In this document: in pieces, positions 23,048 through 33,657 of the stretch
How positions within the stretch are numbered: position 1 is the first letter of the stretch
Layout of the letters: each line of letters opens with the position of its first letter
Source: Ilyonectria destructans
Taxonomy: Eukaryota; Ascomycota; Sordariomycetes; Hypocreales; Nectriaceae
Direction of reading: 5' to 3'
DNA: 64,000 nt
Assembly: GCA_020740775.1 (NCBI GenBank)
Contig: JAHEWK010000001.1
Span: 496,001 to 560,000, forward strand
Position numbers and translations under genes: made by a program
The notes under the pieces: model-generated
Told to the model about the DNA's origin: nothing
Database searches by the model: none
Seen by the model: the letters and a program-made list of their open reading frames with translations, nothing else

Positions 23048-24757
23048 ATGAGCGCGCCAACGATAACTTCTGAAGGCTATGTGTGGACGCCAGCTTCTGG
23101 CATGTCTCAAGGTTCCTTGCCTTGCAGGGGCGTCGTTAGTCCCCCGAAGCATATTAAAAGCGAGGACGCCTACGATTGTATTGTTATCGGCGCTGGGTAT
23201 GCTGGCTTGACTGCTGCCAGGGATTTGGCTTTATCAAGTATGTCTAGCAGATTGGGGCTGTGGATGGCCTAGCACGGTTCTCTCCGCTAACCAAACCAGA
23301 AAAGAAAGTCCTCTTAATTGAAGCGAGGGACCGCGTTGGCGGCCGAACGTATAGTGTTGATCTCGATGGTATGAAGGCCCTCATGAATCCGTCTAGTATT
23401 TGACGTCAAGCTAACGTACCCCAGGCTACGTCTATGAAATGGGAGGTACCTGGGTCTCGCACTTTCAAGGCAACTTGTTCAGGGAGATGCAGCGCTATGG
23501 TGTTGATCGCGATCTCGTCACCACCAGGCAAAGCATGCATGAGAATAATTACTACACGACGAATATTTCTGGTAAGATAACCATGCGAATGCTAGCGTCT
23601 AAAACAGTGCTGATTACCACATTCTCGCAGGTAATACGCAAAAGCTGAGCCACAGTGAAGCCGGAAAGCTTCAGGCAAAGGCATGGGACTTGTTCGTAAA
23701 CGTGGATGGGGCTGGATGTCGTACCATCTGCCCATTGCCGCATCAACAACTTGGAAATGTACTAGTCAAGCGAGAAGACGTCGAACGTTTGGATTCCATG
23801 TCTTGCAAGGAACGGTATGAGCAAATTAAAGACCAGCTCAGCCCCGACGAGTCTGCATTGCTCTTGTCTTTGATCCTCCATATTTCTGGCGGCACCCTGG
23901 AGAATTCCAGTCTTTGGGATATGATCCGATCGCATGCACTGGCAGCACACTCTTCTGACAACTTTGAGGACGTGTGGCTCCTGTACAAGCTTCGCCAGGG
24001 TCAGTCGAATCTCTCACGCGCCATGCTTGACGAAGGTGTCAGAAATGGCTTGGAATATTCCTTTTCTACCGAGGTGTCTTCCATCGTCGATAACGGAAAG
24101 TTGGCCGAGGTCAGCACCACCTCCGGCATTACGTTTCGCGCTTCCAAGGTTATCTCGACAATTCCTCTCAACGTCCTGCGCCACATTCGCTTCGAGCCGC
24201 CTCTTTCCAAACTTCGACAGGAGGCTGTCAATCTTGGCCACGTCAACTTCATGAACAAGATCCATGCCGAGGTGAAAGGACCCGGACTTGCATCTTGGAA
24301 TGGCATGGCCTACCCTAATCTCTTGCTTTACGGCTACGGAGATGGAGTTTTGGACAATGGCAATGCCCATATCGTTGCCTTTGGGAAAGATGAACGAGAT
24401 CACTATGTAGCTGAAAACTGCCCAGGGGAGACTGTTGAAGCCTTCCAAAAGCTTCATCAAATGGATATCCAGAAAATGGTTAGTGCTCGTGTCGACTCAC
24501 CGTCATATCAAGAAAGAAAGCTGACCTTCCAATTTTAGATCTTCCACAACTGGAACACGGACCCTTACTCGCAAGGAGGGCCGGCATGGTGGTCACCAAA
24601 GTATATGACCCTATACCAGGAAGAACTACAGAGCGCACATGGGAATATCCTCTTCGCCTCGGCGGATTGGGCCCATGGATGGAGGGCGTTCATTGACGGA
24701 GCAATTGAACAGGGTGCATTGAATGCCAAGGAGGTCTTAAACCAACTTGGTTCTTAA
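23048..24757 (+). CDS. Flavin-dependent monoamine oxidase family protein
   Basis: FAD-dependent oxidase that converts an amine to an imine with release of peroxide. Five exons (23048-23237, 23300-23368, 23425-23571, 23631-24478, 24539-24757) join in phase to 490 aa. The N-terminal FAD fold has VIGAGYAGLTAA, followed by LIEARDRVGGRT and the GGTWV motif. The C-terminal FAD/substrate segment has FASADWAHGWRAFIDGAIEQG. The length is typical of fungal MAO-N-like soluble enzymes. No C-terminal SKL is present, unlike the copper enzyme next door. Two mechanistically different amine oxidases side by side suggest action on two amine groups or two successive intermediates of one substrate. This is inference from position. 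Confidence 0.93.
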
Positions 24758-25312
24758 TCTGAGGATATTAGGCTCGGCGACGAGTTTAGCTATCTTAAGT
24801 TGCTTCATCAAGACATATTCACAGTTTTTGGCCACATAATTTCGGAAGGAATTCCCAAACTAGACCAAGGCAGGTCCGTTAGCGTTAAGTTTTAACAAGT
24901 CAAATATCCGTGGCCTTAGTCCTCTCTGCCTGCATCAGTCCCACAATCTTCACTACTAACCATTGTAGATTTTATCCAAATGTTTATACATTTTATAGCT
25001 GGGTGACCTTAGTCACGTCTTTATTTGCCGAGATCAACATGAGTCCAGCAATACTTAATCACCTCTCGGAAGAATCCGAGCCAACACGAGTGCAAATACG
25101 CACCCTCGGAAATTATTTTTAAGTGAACTCCTTGTAGTATTTAATTGTGTTGAGGTATATAAACTTTCATTGGAGATCCCGGAAATAGTCTCACTCTCGT
25201 GATACAACCATATTCAGAGATTGAATTGGCTCCTCAGAGCAACACGAGTTGTGCAGAAAGTATCTACCTCAACGTCCAAAGTTCCACATGTTGACGTAGT
25301 GACTGTGTACTC
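24758..25312. other. Convergent intergenic region, no gene
   Basis: Between the 3' ends of the flavin amine oxidase and the permease. AT-rich, with no motif beyond expected 3' UTR sequence. Confidence 0.5.
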
Positions 25313-27242
25313 TCAGTTTACCACAGATGTTGGAGGTTCATCATCGACAGCATTCAGCTCGTTGAGAAGGCTCCAGTCAATCGTCGGGCCATCGAAATGC
25401 CGTCTCTGGAACGCCCAAAGCCCAAGGATCAACAATACAAGGGCGGCAAGTACGACTGACGTATAGTTCATCGAGTCTGCAGCAACTGGTAGTGAACCCG
25501 GGAGGCAAAAAAATGTTCCAATAATGACAACCCAGAGCGGTGCAAAGAAATTTGGAATATACCCCCATTTGCCAAGATCCAGATGTCTCCTTGGAAGTTT
25601 GGATCTTCCGTACATGGCACAAATGCCCTGAGGCACGCAGTAGGTAATGTTTAATGCCAGAACCGCTGTTGTGATGATGGAGTTAAACGCGGCCGTCGAT
25701 GCGATGTACAAGAGGCCGTAGATGGCGCAAAAACACGCGGACAGAATCGTCGTTCTTAGCGGAAGTTGGAATCGCTCGTTGATTTCGACCCAGTAAGCTG
25801 AAAGAGGGAGACCTTTCTGTAGCACATTGTCAGACAATCAAATGGATAGTATAACTGGTTACTTACATCTCTGGCAAAAGCCCAGGTCATTCTCCCACAT
25901 GTGATCCATTGGCTAGGCAAAGCAGCTACAAAAGCTGTGAGTACTGAGAACTAATATTAACAAGATATAGGAGGCTCACAGTAGTACACGGCGGTGGTCC
26001 AGGCTTGTAGAAAAGTTGCCATGACTTTGCTGCCCGTAGCTTGGTAGAAGAGTTCCATGCTTGGCAAGGGCGAGGCGATGACGGCATCAATGTCTTGGAT
26101 GCAAAACATGTAGGCGACTGCTAGAGGAACTGTCGTAACAACGCCAATGAGCATTGTCGTGTTCCTAGAAATATTAGCCTAGCCCAAATGAATGTTATTG
26201 GTGCGACTGACATTACTTGCGGCAAACGCTTTCCAGGATGAGTGATTTCTTCGGAAATATGGATGACCGCGTCCGTTCCACCATACGCGTAAAGGGCGTT
26301 ACCAATGCCGAGAATCCAGGCTATTCCATCTGGCCAGCCACTGCTGTTGCTCCCCTGCTTTGCAATTGTGCTACCAGATTGAAAGTTGTCGCACATGGCG
26401 AGTATAGTTATGAAGACAAGCAGAAATCCCACCAAAGATAGGTGTAGACAAAATTGCGTCATTCGCCCCATGTGCCTGTTGGGGATGAGGAAGATGGGGA
26501 TCACTACGAAGCAATGTCAGCACTGCATATAGGAGAAAGGATCCGCTTACGTGTGAGGATGATGCCGAGATCGAAAATCAGATATGTCTGCCACTGCGTC
26601 GCCTGGAAACTAGGGTTCCAAAAGGAAATCATGCCCAGGGTGGAGATGGTCCCGAGGGAGATGCCGGAGCACGTCACGATCCACCACGCAATGACATTCA
26701 ATGTGCCGACCGCAAAGGCAGCGAAATTCCTGTGCTTTTCGGGTGCCAGAATGTAGGTAAAATGGTATTGGCCCTGTATTGACTGTATTTAGCATTGGTC
26801 GATGCGGAACGCCTTCATGTGTAACGTACGCCGGACGACGGAAAGGCAGAAGCTAACTCCGATAAACCTAGAGTGATGATCCATTGGATAACGCCGGCAA
26901 CTGCTACGGCGATGACAACCGCCTGTGGACCTCCGTTTGCGAGAGTTGTACCAAAACAACTGGTGTACGACATCCATGAATTTGTAATACTGCAGTGAAA
27001 AGACATTAGCTGGGCGTATACCTGGCTTGCATATCACTGTACCTGTAACCCAGACCGATGGCCCCCCACCACGAGAATGACCGTGGAAGGACAGCTTCGT
27101 GGCCCTGTGCTCGCAAGATGGCATCGTCTAGGCCGTTCGAGTTCGGAATCTCAATGGTCTCGCCGACTCCGTCGTTGCTGCCATTTGACAGAGTCGACTG
27201 TAACGCTGAGTGCTTGTCGGTCTTCATGTTGTCAGCCTGCAT
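25313..27242 (-). CDS. APC-superfamily amine/amino-acid permease (GABA/choline type)
   Basis: Plasma-membrane transporter of the ACT group (yeast UGA4 and HNM1 relatives: GABA, polyamine, choline). Seven exons, first 27242-27043, then 26989-26830, 26773-26551, 26503-26212, about 26164-25979, about 25928-25867, last about 25816-25313. Hallmarks are GYSITNSWMSY in helix 1, ELASAFPSSGGQYHF, ITHPGKRLPQVM in loop 8, and the WAFARDKGLP motif. About 12 helices are visible. Total length is near 540 aa. The start is either 27242 or 27227; both give a hydrophilic N-terminal tail. It is divergent from the RidA gene with 467 bases between them and follows the two amine oxidase genes, so an amine or amino acid that they act on is the likely cargo. 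Confidence 0.9.
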
Positions 27243-27709
27243 TGGTTTATGTCGTGAACCTCTGAGCTTATACGAAGGGTATTTATCGTATGTCTCGTAT
27301 AGTTCTCGTGGCTGAAAACCTTGGGGATGGTTGGCTTTATTATCGTCAAGCGGGTACACCACAGCAGCTTCATCGCGTCCCCGACACTATCTGCGGGGTG
27401 CCGATAAGCCACAATTGGGCTTGGCTATCGAGGCCAAAAGCCGATCATTACAGGATGGGCACTGACGTCGCTTGCATCCAACTCAATATTGTGTCTTGAC
27501 ACTAGCTTAGCTCGTCCACGAGCCGCCGACCTGGCCGGGTCGCCTAAAGCAGAAGGTTACTCAGGATGTGACTTCCGTTCAGATTACTATCTATATAAGC
27601 CCAGAGAATATACTAGGGTGGTTGGGGCAAGATAACCAGCTTCAAACACATTACTATTCCTTTCCTTCACATTCTCGCCTATCTACTAGCTCCCAGCTGC
27701 GCCACCAAG
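27243..27709. promoter_or_regulatory. Shared promoter of permease and RidA genes
   Basis: A 467-base bidirectional spacer. CTATATAAG at 27591-27599 is a TATA-like box about 115 bases before the RidA start. No clear palindromic CGG pair for a Zn2Cys6 dimer was found by eye, although single CGG triplets occur. Confidence 0.4.
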
Positions 27710-28126
27710 ATGCCGTCAGTTACCTTCTCACAAACACCCGGACCACTGGGAGAACTCTTTACATCGTTCGGGGTATCGCATTCTGCCAAAATTCCCTTGT
27801 CGGGTAGTTTGGTCGTCACCTCAGGGCAGCCTGGATGCGACCTTCAAACGGGCGAACTCGTCACAACCTCTCTCCGAGACGAGATTGAAGCCTGTTTCAA
27901 TTGCGTGGATGCCGCTCTCAAAGCCTCTGGCGTCAAACTTGGTCTCGCTGGAGTCCACAAATTCACTTGCTTTCTCACCGATGTTCGCCATGACGCTTTG
28001 ATGTTGGAAATCTGGAAGGCTAGGATGCCGGATCACCACCCTACCTGGACGACTGTGGGTATTTCGGCCCTCGCCATCCCCGGGATGCACATTGAGCTAC
28101 AGGCAGAAGCTATTATCCTCGAATAG
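27710..28126 (+). CDS. RidA/YjgF family imine deaminase
   Basis: Small cytosolic or organellar trimer that hydrolyses reactive enamines and imines to keto compounds and ammonia. Single exon, 138 aa, the usual family size. Features include the SGQPGCDLQTGEL loop, the ACFNCVDAAL helix, FLTDVRHDALMLEIW and the C-terminal HIELQAEAIIL strand that forms the trimer cleft. The Arg usually found in the active site (after VxxxxxDL) is not where I expect it, so activity is likely but not certain. Its place next to two amine oxidases, which make imines, fits the enzyme's known role. It ends 137 bases from the convergent esterase. Confidence 0.9.
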   Translation: MPSVTFSQTPGPLGELFTSFGVSHSAKIPLSGSLVVTSGQPGCDLQTGELVTTSLRDEIEACFNCVDAALKASGVKLGLAGVHKFTCFLTDVRHDALMLEIWKARMPDHHPTWTTVGISALAIPGMHIELQAEAIILE

Positions 28127-28262
28127 AGTATTGGCCATCTTATCGTTCAGTGGGTCAAAGGGCAGATGGGAGGATTTGGTAGAGCGCATCTTAAATTCCT
28201 CGGGACACGACCTACGTAGCAAATAAGATGAATCTAGACACCACAGATTGTAAGCTAAGACA

Positions 28263-29342
28263 TCATTGATCCTCCAACAGCCATCTGATACCCTCAACCA
28301 TGTCTTTCCAGTAATCCCGGCTTCTTTCAAGCTGTGGCCAATTCGTCCAGAACATGTGCCCAAACCCTTCGTAAAGATTAAGTCGCGTCTCAACCTTCCA
28401 CTCCTCTGCCAAAGCCGTACGGTAAATCAAGCCGTGATCTCGTAACGGATCTAGGCCAGCCACTTGGAAGAAGGCTTTCGGTATCAATGTTCGATGCGCT
28501 GGGGTCGTGTCTTGATCATCTCGTGGCGGGTACCATTCATCGGCAAATGGTGAAAACAAAGGCGACAGCACGTCGGCTTTGACCAACTCAGGGATAAAGC
28601 CGGTGGTCTTCATGGTCTCTGGCCCATCTAGTAAAGGCCCAAGGACGGGATCAGAACGGTTCGCCCACATGCTGGTATAGCGCTCCTGATACTTGCTTGG
28701 GACAAGTTCTGGTGGCAAGAGATAGGGGACGCAGAGCCATTGTCCGGTCAAAGGGGGATCAAGCTTCTCTCTCGCCGCCCGGTGTGCTAACACGGCCGCT
28801 ATGTTTGCACCGGCTGATGATCCACCGACAATGAAACCTTTAGCGAGGTCAACACTCAGCTGGTCAACGTTTGCGGCAGCCCATTGCAAGACGTCCCAGC
28901 AGTCAAGTACGCCAGTTGGAAATGGGTTTTCAGGCGCCAATCTGTATTCTGGGTTGAGACAAACCGCTCCTAGCTCTTTTGCAAACGTTCTGGCGTTGGA
29001 ATCCTCATCCGTGCTGTTGCCCATGACCCATCCACCTTCGTGGAACAAGACAATCAAGGGTCTTTGCTTTTCGTCATGAGAGTTGCTGAGCGATTCAATT
29101 GCCGACGAGGTAGGTCGGTAGCATTTTGTGCGAATGTCATACCCATCTCGAGCTTTGATAAAAATGTCATCTTCAATTACTGATGGGGTTGGCTCGGGCT
29201 CGGGCAGCAGATGTCGCTGCCCATCCAAGTGAAGTTGGCGCGCGGGGCGGTATTCCGGAAGGAAGGGTAAATTAGGGAATGGGTGTAAGGAGATGGCCTC
29301 TTGAAGCGTATGGTGCCTGCTCCTGTCATCGGATGCGCTCAT
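28263..29342 (-). CDS. Alpha/beta hydrolase fold-3 esterase (HSL type)
   Basis: Single-exon carboxylester hydrolase of 359 aa. The oxyanion motif is HEGGWV (a variant of HGGG), the nucleophile elbow GGSSAG supplies Ser, and the acid Asp and the His lie in GLDPLRDHG and GFGHMFW. RLAPENPFP is a hallmark of this family. No signal peptide is seen, so it is intracellular. The start was placed at MSAS (29342), 33 bases inside a longer open frame whose extra leader resembles UTR. Within the block it could remove an ester from the amine substrate or from a detoxified conjugate; the substrate is unknown. It is divergent from the acetyltransferase gene. Confidence 0.9.
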   Translation of the reverse strand: MSASDDRSRHHTLQEAISLHPFPNLPFLPEYRPARQLHLDGQRHLLPEPEPTPSVIEDDIFIKARDGYDIRTKCYRPTSSAIESLSNSHDEKQRPLIVLFHEGGWVMGNSTDEDSNARTFAKELGAVCLNPEYRLAPENPFPTGVLDCWDVLQWAAANVDQLSVDLAKGFIVGGSSAGANIAAVLAHRAAREKLDPPLTGQWLCVPYLLPPELVPSKYQERYTSMWANRSDPVLGPLLDGPETMKTTGFIPELVKADVLSPLFSPFADEWYPPRDDQDTTPAHRTLIPKAFFQVAGLDPLRDHGLIYRTALAEEWKVETRLNLYEGFGHMFWTNWPQLERSRDYWKDMVEGIRWLLEDQ

Positions 29343-29777
29343 TGTGAGTAAATGAGGAAAAGAGTCGATAATCACAACAGCACAACCTCATCGCCGCCAT
29401 TTACCCTGCACTCAATGACGACACAGTAAGCGGCTTGCCATATGAGGAATAGCTTGCGATTCAAAGCCGTCTATTCCCAATCAAGCAGTTCGGCCAGCTC
29501 AGCCGGATCTGTTTAGCGTTGTTGCTCAGCATCGAGCCAATCTGCATGTCCGCCAAGATGCGAGGATTGTGACAAATCACGGCCAACCACATGCTCGGTG
29601 AGTATTTATGCGGTACTTGTTCAGCTTCTTCTTGCCATGGTTGTATTCCCCGCCTTGCATTTCAGCTCCCGAAGAAGCACAAGTGGGCGCAAGGAGACAA
29701 AGCGACCAGGGACCAGACGCCTATAATCCTTTTTAGCACTTTGCGGCATAGCCGAGTCCATTCACGAGCCAAACATC
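29343..29777. promoter_or_regulatory. Divergent promoter of esterase and acetyltransferase genes
   Basis: A 435-base spacer between two divergent genes, with no other coding potential. No strong TATA-like box was seen on either side. Confidence 0.35.
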
Positions 29778-30506
29778 ATGGTTCCCCCGCTCAGCACGGA
29801 GAAAAATCAGGAGGCCATCGCCTACTCCAAGTCGTTGGCCAAAATCCCTTGGTGCGATGACTACGAGAAGATGATTTCGGGCATGCTGTATAGTTGCTTG
29901 GCTCCAGAGCTCGTCGATTCAAGAAACCGCGCGCGGCGGCTCGCCCAGACATTCAACACGTATGTCCCAGGCGAAGCCGAGACCGCCGACGAGGTGGCCG
30001 ACAAGAGGGTCTCCATGATCAAAGAGCTCTTCGGGAAGGTTGGAGAGGACATTTACGTCGAGCCCAGCTTGCAAGTCGACTACGGATGCAACATTACAGT
30101 TGGCGACAGATTCTACGCCAACTTCAAGTACGTGGCGCAAACAGCGCTGAACGAAATGTCACCACTGTCCATCAAGTTGCTAATTCTTTAAAGTACCGTC
30201 ATCTTGGATTGTGCTCATGTGACAATCGGCGACCGAGTCTTTTTCGCTACCGGCGTTAGTTTGATCACTGCCACGCATGAGACGAGTCTCCAATCGAGAA
30301 GGGACAACATTGAGTACGCCGAGCCCATCACCATTGGAGACGATTGCTGGCTTGGATCAAATGTGACGGTGTTGCCTGGCGTTACCATCGGCAAGGGCTG
30401 TACTATTGGAGCTGGGGCCGTCGTGTCGAAGAGCATCCCTGACTACTCGGTTGCGGTTGGCGTCCCGGCCAAGGTCATAAAGTCGGTCGAGCCTCTTGAT
30501 TCATAG
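29778..30506 (+). CDS. Hexapeptide-repeat acetyltransferase (maltose/galactoside type)
   Basis: Trimeric left-handed beta-helix enzyme of the NodL/LacA/Maa group that acetylates sugars or other small hydroxyl or amine acceptors with acetyl-CoA. Two exons (29778-30127, 30194-30506) give 220 aa. Tandem hexapeptide turns are clear in the C-terminal half: CAHVTIGDRV, ITIGDDCWLGSNVTVLPGV, TIGKGCTIGAGAVV, and the VAVGVPAKVIK end. An N-terminal maltose-acetyltransferase helical domain begins with the IPWCDDYEKM segment, and the catalytic His is in ATHET. In the cluster it could acetylate the amine or a sugar part; that is inference. Confidence 0.9.
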
Positions 30507-31114
30507 AGTTGCTAGAATAGTTGGGCCTTGAGCATTACAAATGCATCATCTAGATGCCTTGGAGAATATCCAATTACGACAATGGAGTCTTGAGAGATAT
30601 TGCGAGACGATTCAATTTGACAGCGCGTTTGGAATTGCACAACTTAACGGCATAAATTAATAAACACGTATGTACGGGACTAGATTTGCAATTGGTAATG
30701 GAAGTTGATACGCGAGGCCAGGCCGATGGCGGTGACTTGCGTGTCACCTACGCCTTTGTACCCACGTCTGTTAGCCACTCCTATCGGTATAGCCACATCT
30801 ACCCTAATGACACCTGTTGCTCCGGTATCCTTCCGCCGTGCAAAGATGGCGCTCCCCGCAGCCGATTTGCGGGCGCACTAATCTCGATCCCGTTACGTAG
30901 GAGGCGAATGGGAATCTACGTAGAGTCCGTATCACACGCACCTGACTCCACTTGGGATTGTGGGGAAGACATCCTCTTGATAACAGCCGAATGAACCCCG
31001 CTCTGTTAATTGTGTTAATGGGCCATTTACCGCTTTCAGCTCATATGAACAACCCCAGAACCACGCCCTGACTCCGTTTCCCCTTTCTGTGCAGTATCCC
31101 ATTCTCGAGCCGTC
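30507..31114. other. Intergenic, no gene recognised
   Basis: About 0.6 kb holding the acetyltransferase 3' end and the promoter of the next regulator. Short overlapping frames have no motif. Confidence 0.45.
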
Positions 31115-33333
31115 ATGCCGACCACCGTCAAAGGTGAGCCCCTGTTCACATTGCATATGGTGCGCGTGTCTGATCCGTGTCCAAGGTGCCGCCTGTGGGA
31201 CATGTCGAAAGAAATGCAGGAAGTGCGGCCGTGAAAGGCCAAGCTGCTCCCAGTGCACAGCCAAGGTATGTGGCATCTTCCTGCCCAGTAGAAATTATCT
31301 GAGAGCTCAGCTGACATCGAGTTGAGGGTGATGTTTGCGAGGGCTACCCGCTAAAGTTCTGTGGTGTTGCCAGCAGAGGGAGGCTGTCGGGGAAACTACT
31401 CCCTGTTCTGGATAGTCCTCGGCCAAACAAGATCCGTCGCACTCGCCGCACTGATGTCTCGAGTATCACTATCCCATCCATACCAGAGTTGGAGGAACCT
31501 GGCCTTGATCTTGGATCAGCCTCCACCCCTACAAATCACTCATCCCCCATCTCTAGTACGCCCAACACCTCGCCAGATATCGGCCTGTCAATTCAGGATA
31601 ACCAGCAAGAAAAGTCCTTGGCATTCAAAGACACCGTTCAACCTGTCGATGAGGAGTCCCCACTCAGTATTGCCAGTTGCTTGTCTCGAGATGACGAGCT
31701 ACTGCTCCCTTTGGACGCCGTCTCCGGCACAAAACGCGTCCTGGGCCAGCGAGTCCTGGTTGGTATGAAGACATACTTCTCATCCAGTATTCCAATCCAA
31801 GAAACCCAAATTTCACGATCGGAAGTTCCGTCATTTAGCCGCATGACCTGGGCTTCTCGGATCGCCGCCGTCAAATTCGATGCCCTCCCAAGTTTATCGT
31901 CCCCGCTCGACACTGCGTCTCTACCAACAAACCTGGACCAGGAGCGCGTCCAATTTCTCCTTCAATATTGTAATTCATATCCCAAAACCTCAGGTGGCAC
32001 TCTCTAATTCGTTACTAGTCGACGAGTCAGTGTGTCCTAAGCTGGTTGTAGATGATGCTGCGTCTTGGTCCAATCCCTTCCAACAGTACCTGCTCCCGTT
32101 GTCGCTGCAGTTTTCCGGGGTCTTGTACGCGGTATTGGGCCTTTCTCTTGGGCATCTATCAATCAATCACTACGATACACTGGACAACGAGCAAGAAGCT
32201 CTAGAGTATCGGTTTATGGCAATCCGCCAGCTAATTGATTGGCTAGAAGGTCTAGACAACCAGTCCACCGATCCTTGTCTTGTTGAGGCCGGTCTAGCCA
32301 TCATACTGATTCTTGTACTGCATGATGTAAGCCTGATCCTTTCATCTATGAACATACCTTGGGCCAAACACTTACTGATTCATTCACATCAGGTTTGCGA
32401 AACCGGTGTATCAGCTGGAGGTATTCACCTGAATGGAGTCACGAGCATCTGTCGGAGGCATTCCGAACTCCTAAAGTCTTCATTATCTGACCGACCATGC
32501 ATGACCTTTTTATTCGGTGCATTATCATGGTAAGTCCCCTTGGCCTTATTTGCTTGGAAATACTAACAATTCCGGGATCAAGGCTTCATATGCTTCGCTG
32601 CATACCCAGAACTTACGAAACACTGCTTCCGGACAGCATTCGTGAGGCAGCGTACCAAGAGATGTGCCCCAGGCTTTTTGAATCCTTTTCAGGATGTCCA
32701 CTGAATTTATTTCTCAAGTTTTCTCGACTTCTTGAATCTTCTCGGGACCCAGGAACCGTCGGAGAAGAAGGCCAGAAGCGGGACAGTTTGGTGAGATCCA
32801 TTCGGGAAGAGATCCGAGTCTGGCGTAGAGAAGAGCCCGAGGGATCCGAGTCTGATCCGACTGGCGACCATTTAGCCAATGCCTTTCGACACAGCTTCCT
32901 TCTACACAGCCTGAGAATTGTGGATAAATCGTTGCCAGCGGAAAGTCCAGAGATACAAACCTGTATCAATGATATTTTGAACATGGGGTCAAAAATTGCC
33001 GTCGGGTTTAAGGGGTCGAGAAGACTATTCTGGCCGCTATTCATGGCTGGCACAGAAGCCATCATGCCCTATCAACATGACTACATTCTAACAAGGATTA
33101 ATTCGATCATTGATGATACGGGTTTTCGAAACCTAGCATCTACTACCATCCTGGAGAGAATTTGGAAGGAACGCACGACGGGTTTGGGCGACGGCGTTTC
33201 TCTCTCAGTGCCATGGACAGATCACGTAAGTACACTCTGTTGAAGACCTTATTGCGTGATGATTCATTGCTAATGCCATCAATAGTTGTCAAGACCTGGT
33301 GTTACTGAAAACCATGATTATCTTATATTCTAA
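31115..33333 (+). CDS. Zn2Cys6 transcription factor with fungal-specific middle domain
   Basis: Regulator of 625 aa, reconstructed from seven exons (31115-31133, 31186-31265, 31327-31969, 32019-32326, 32393-32529, 32583-33225, 33286-33333), all in phase. The zinc cluster is spread over exons 2 and 3: C-x2-C-x6-C-x6-C-x2-C-x6-C running from ACGTC through CSQC to VCEGY. The rest matches the fungal_trans_2 type: NPFQQYLLPLSLQ, the LVLHDVCE helix break at an exon junction, and WPLFMAGTEA. The very short first exon (19 bases) is supported by phase and a consensus acceptor. It sits between the enzymatic genes and an MFS carrier, so it is a natural candidate regulator of the block. Confidence 0.88.
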
Positions 33334-33657
33334 ATTTTGTCATTTCATTCAAGCTATTAAATACTGCTCGATTCCTCTCGTTAGGTATAAGGCGATGAAT
33401 TCATTGTCGATATCGATTGAGATATCCCACAGTCATGACCATAAAATGTTGCCTCGTTTTGTCTGCTCTGGTCTCGTTAGAGACTCACGTATAGAGAGCG
33501 AACCACGAATAATTTTCTTGGCTGCTAGGGATTGCTGGTATTTAACAATTATCTAGATGCAAGCAATTGAACCCAGCCATCTTCCTCAAAATCCCATATC
33601 AATTTAGCTCAGAATGACGATGGATTGCGAAAGTGCGGTAAGAACTTGTCAAACGCC
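33334..33657. other. Convergent intergenic region, no gene
   Basis: Between the 3' ends of the Zn2Cys6 factor and the MFS gene. The 85-codon frame at 33299-33556 overlaps the last exon and has no motif. Confidence 0.5.
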
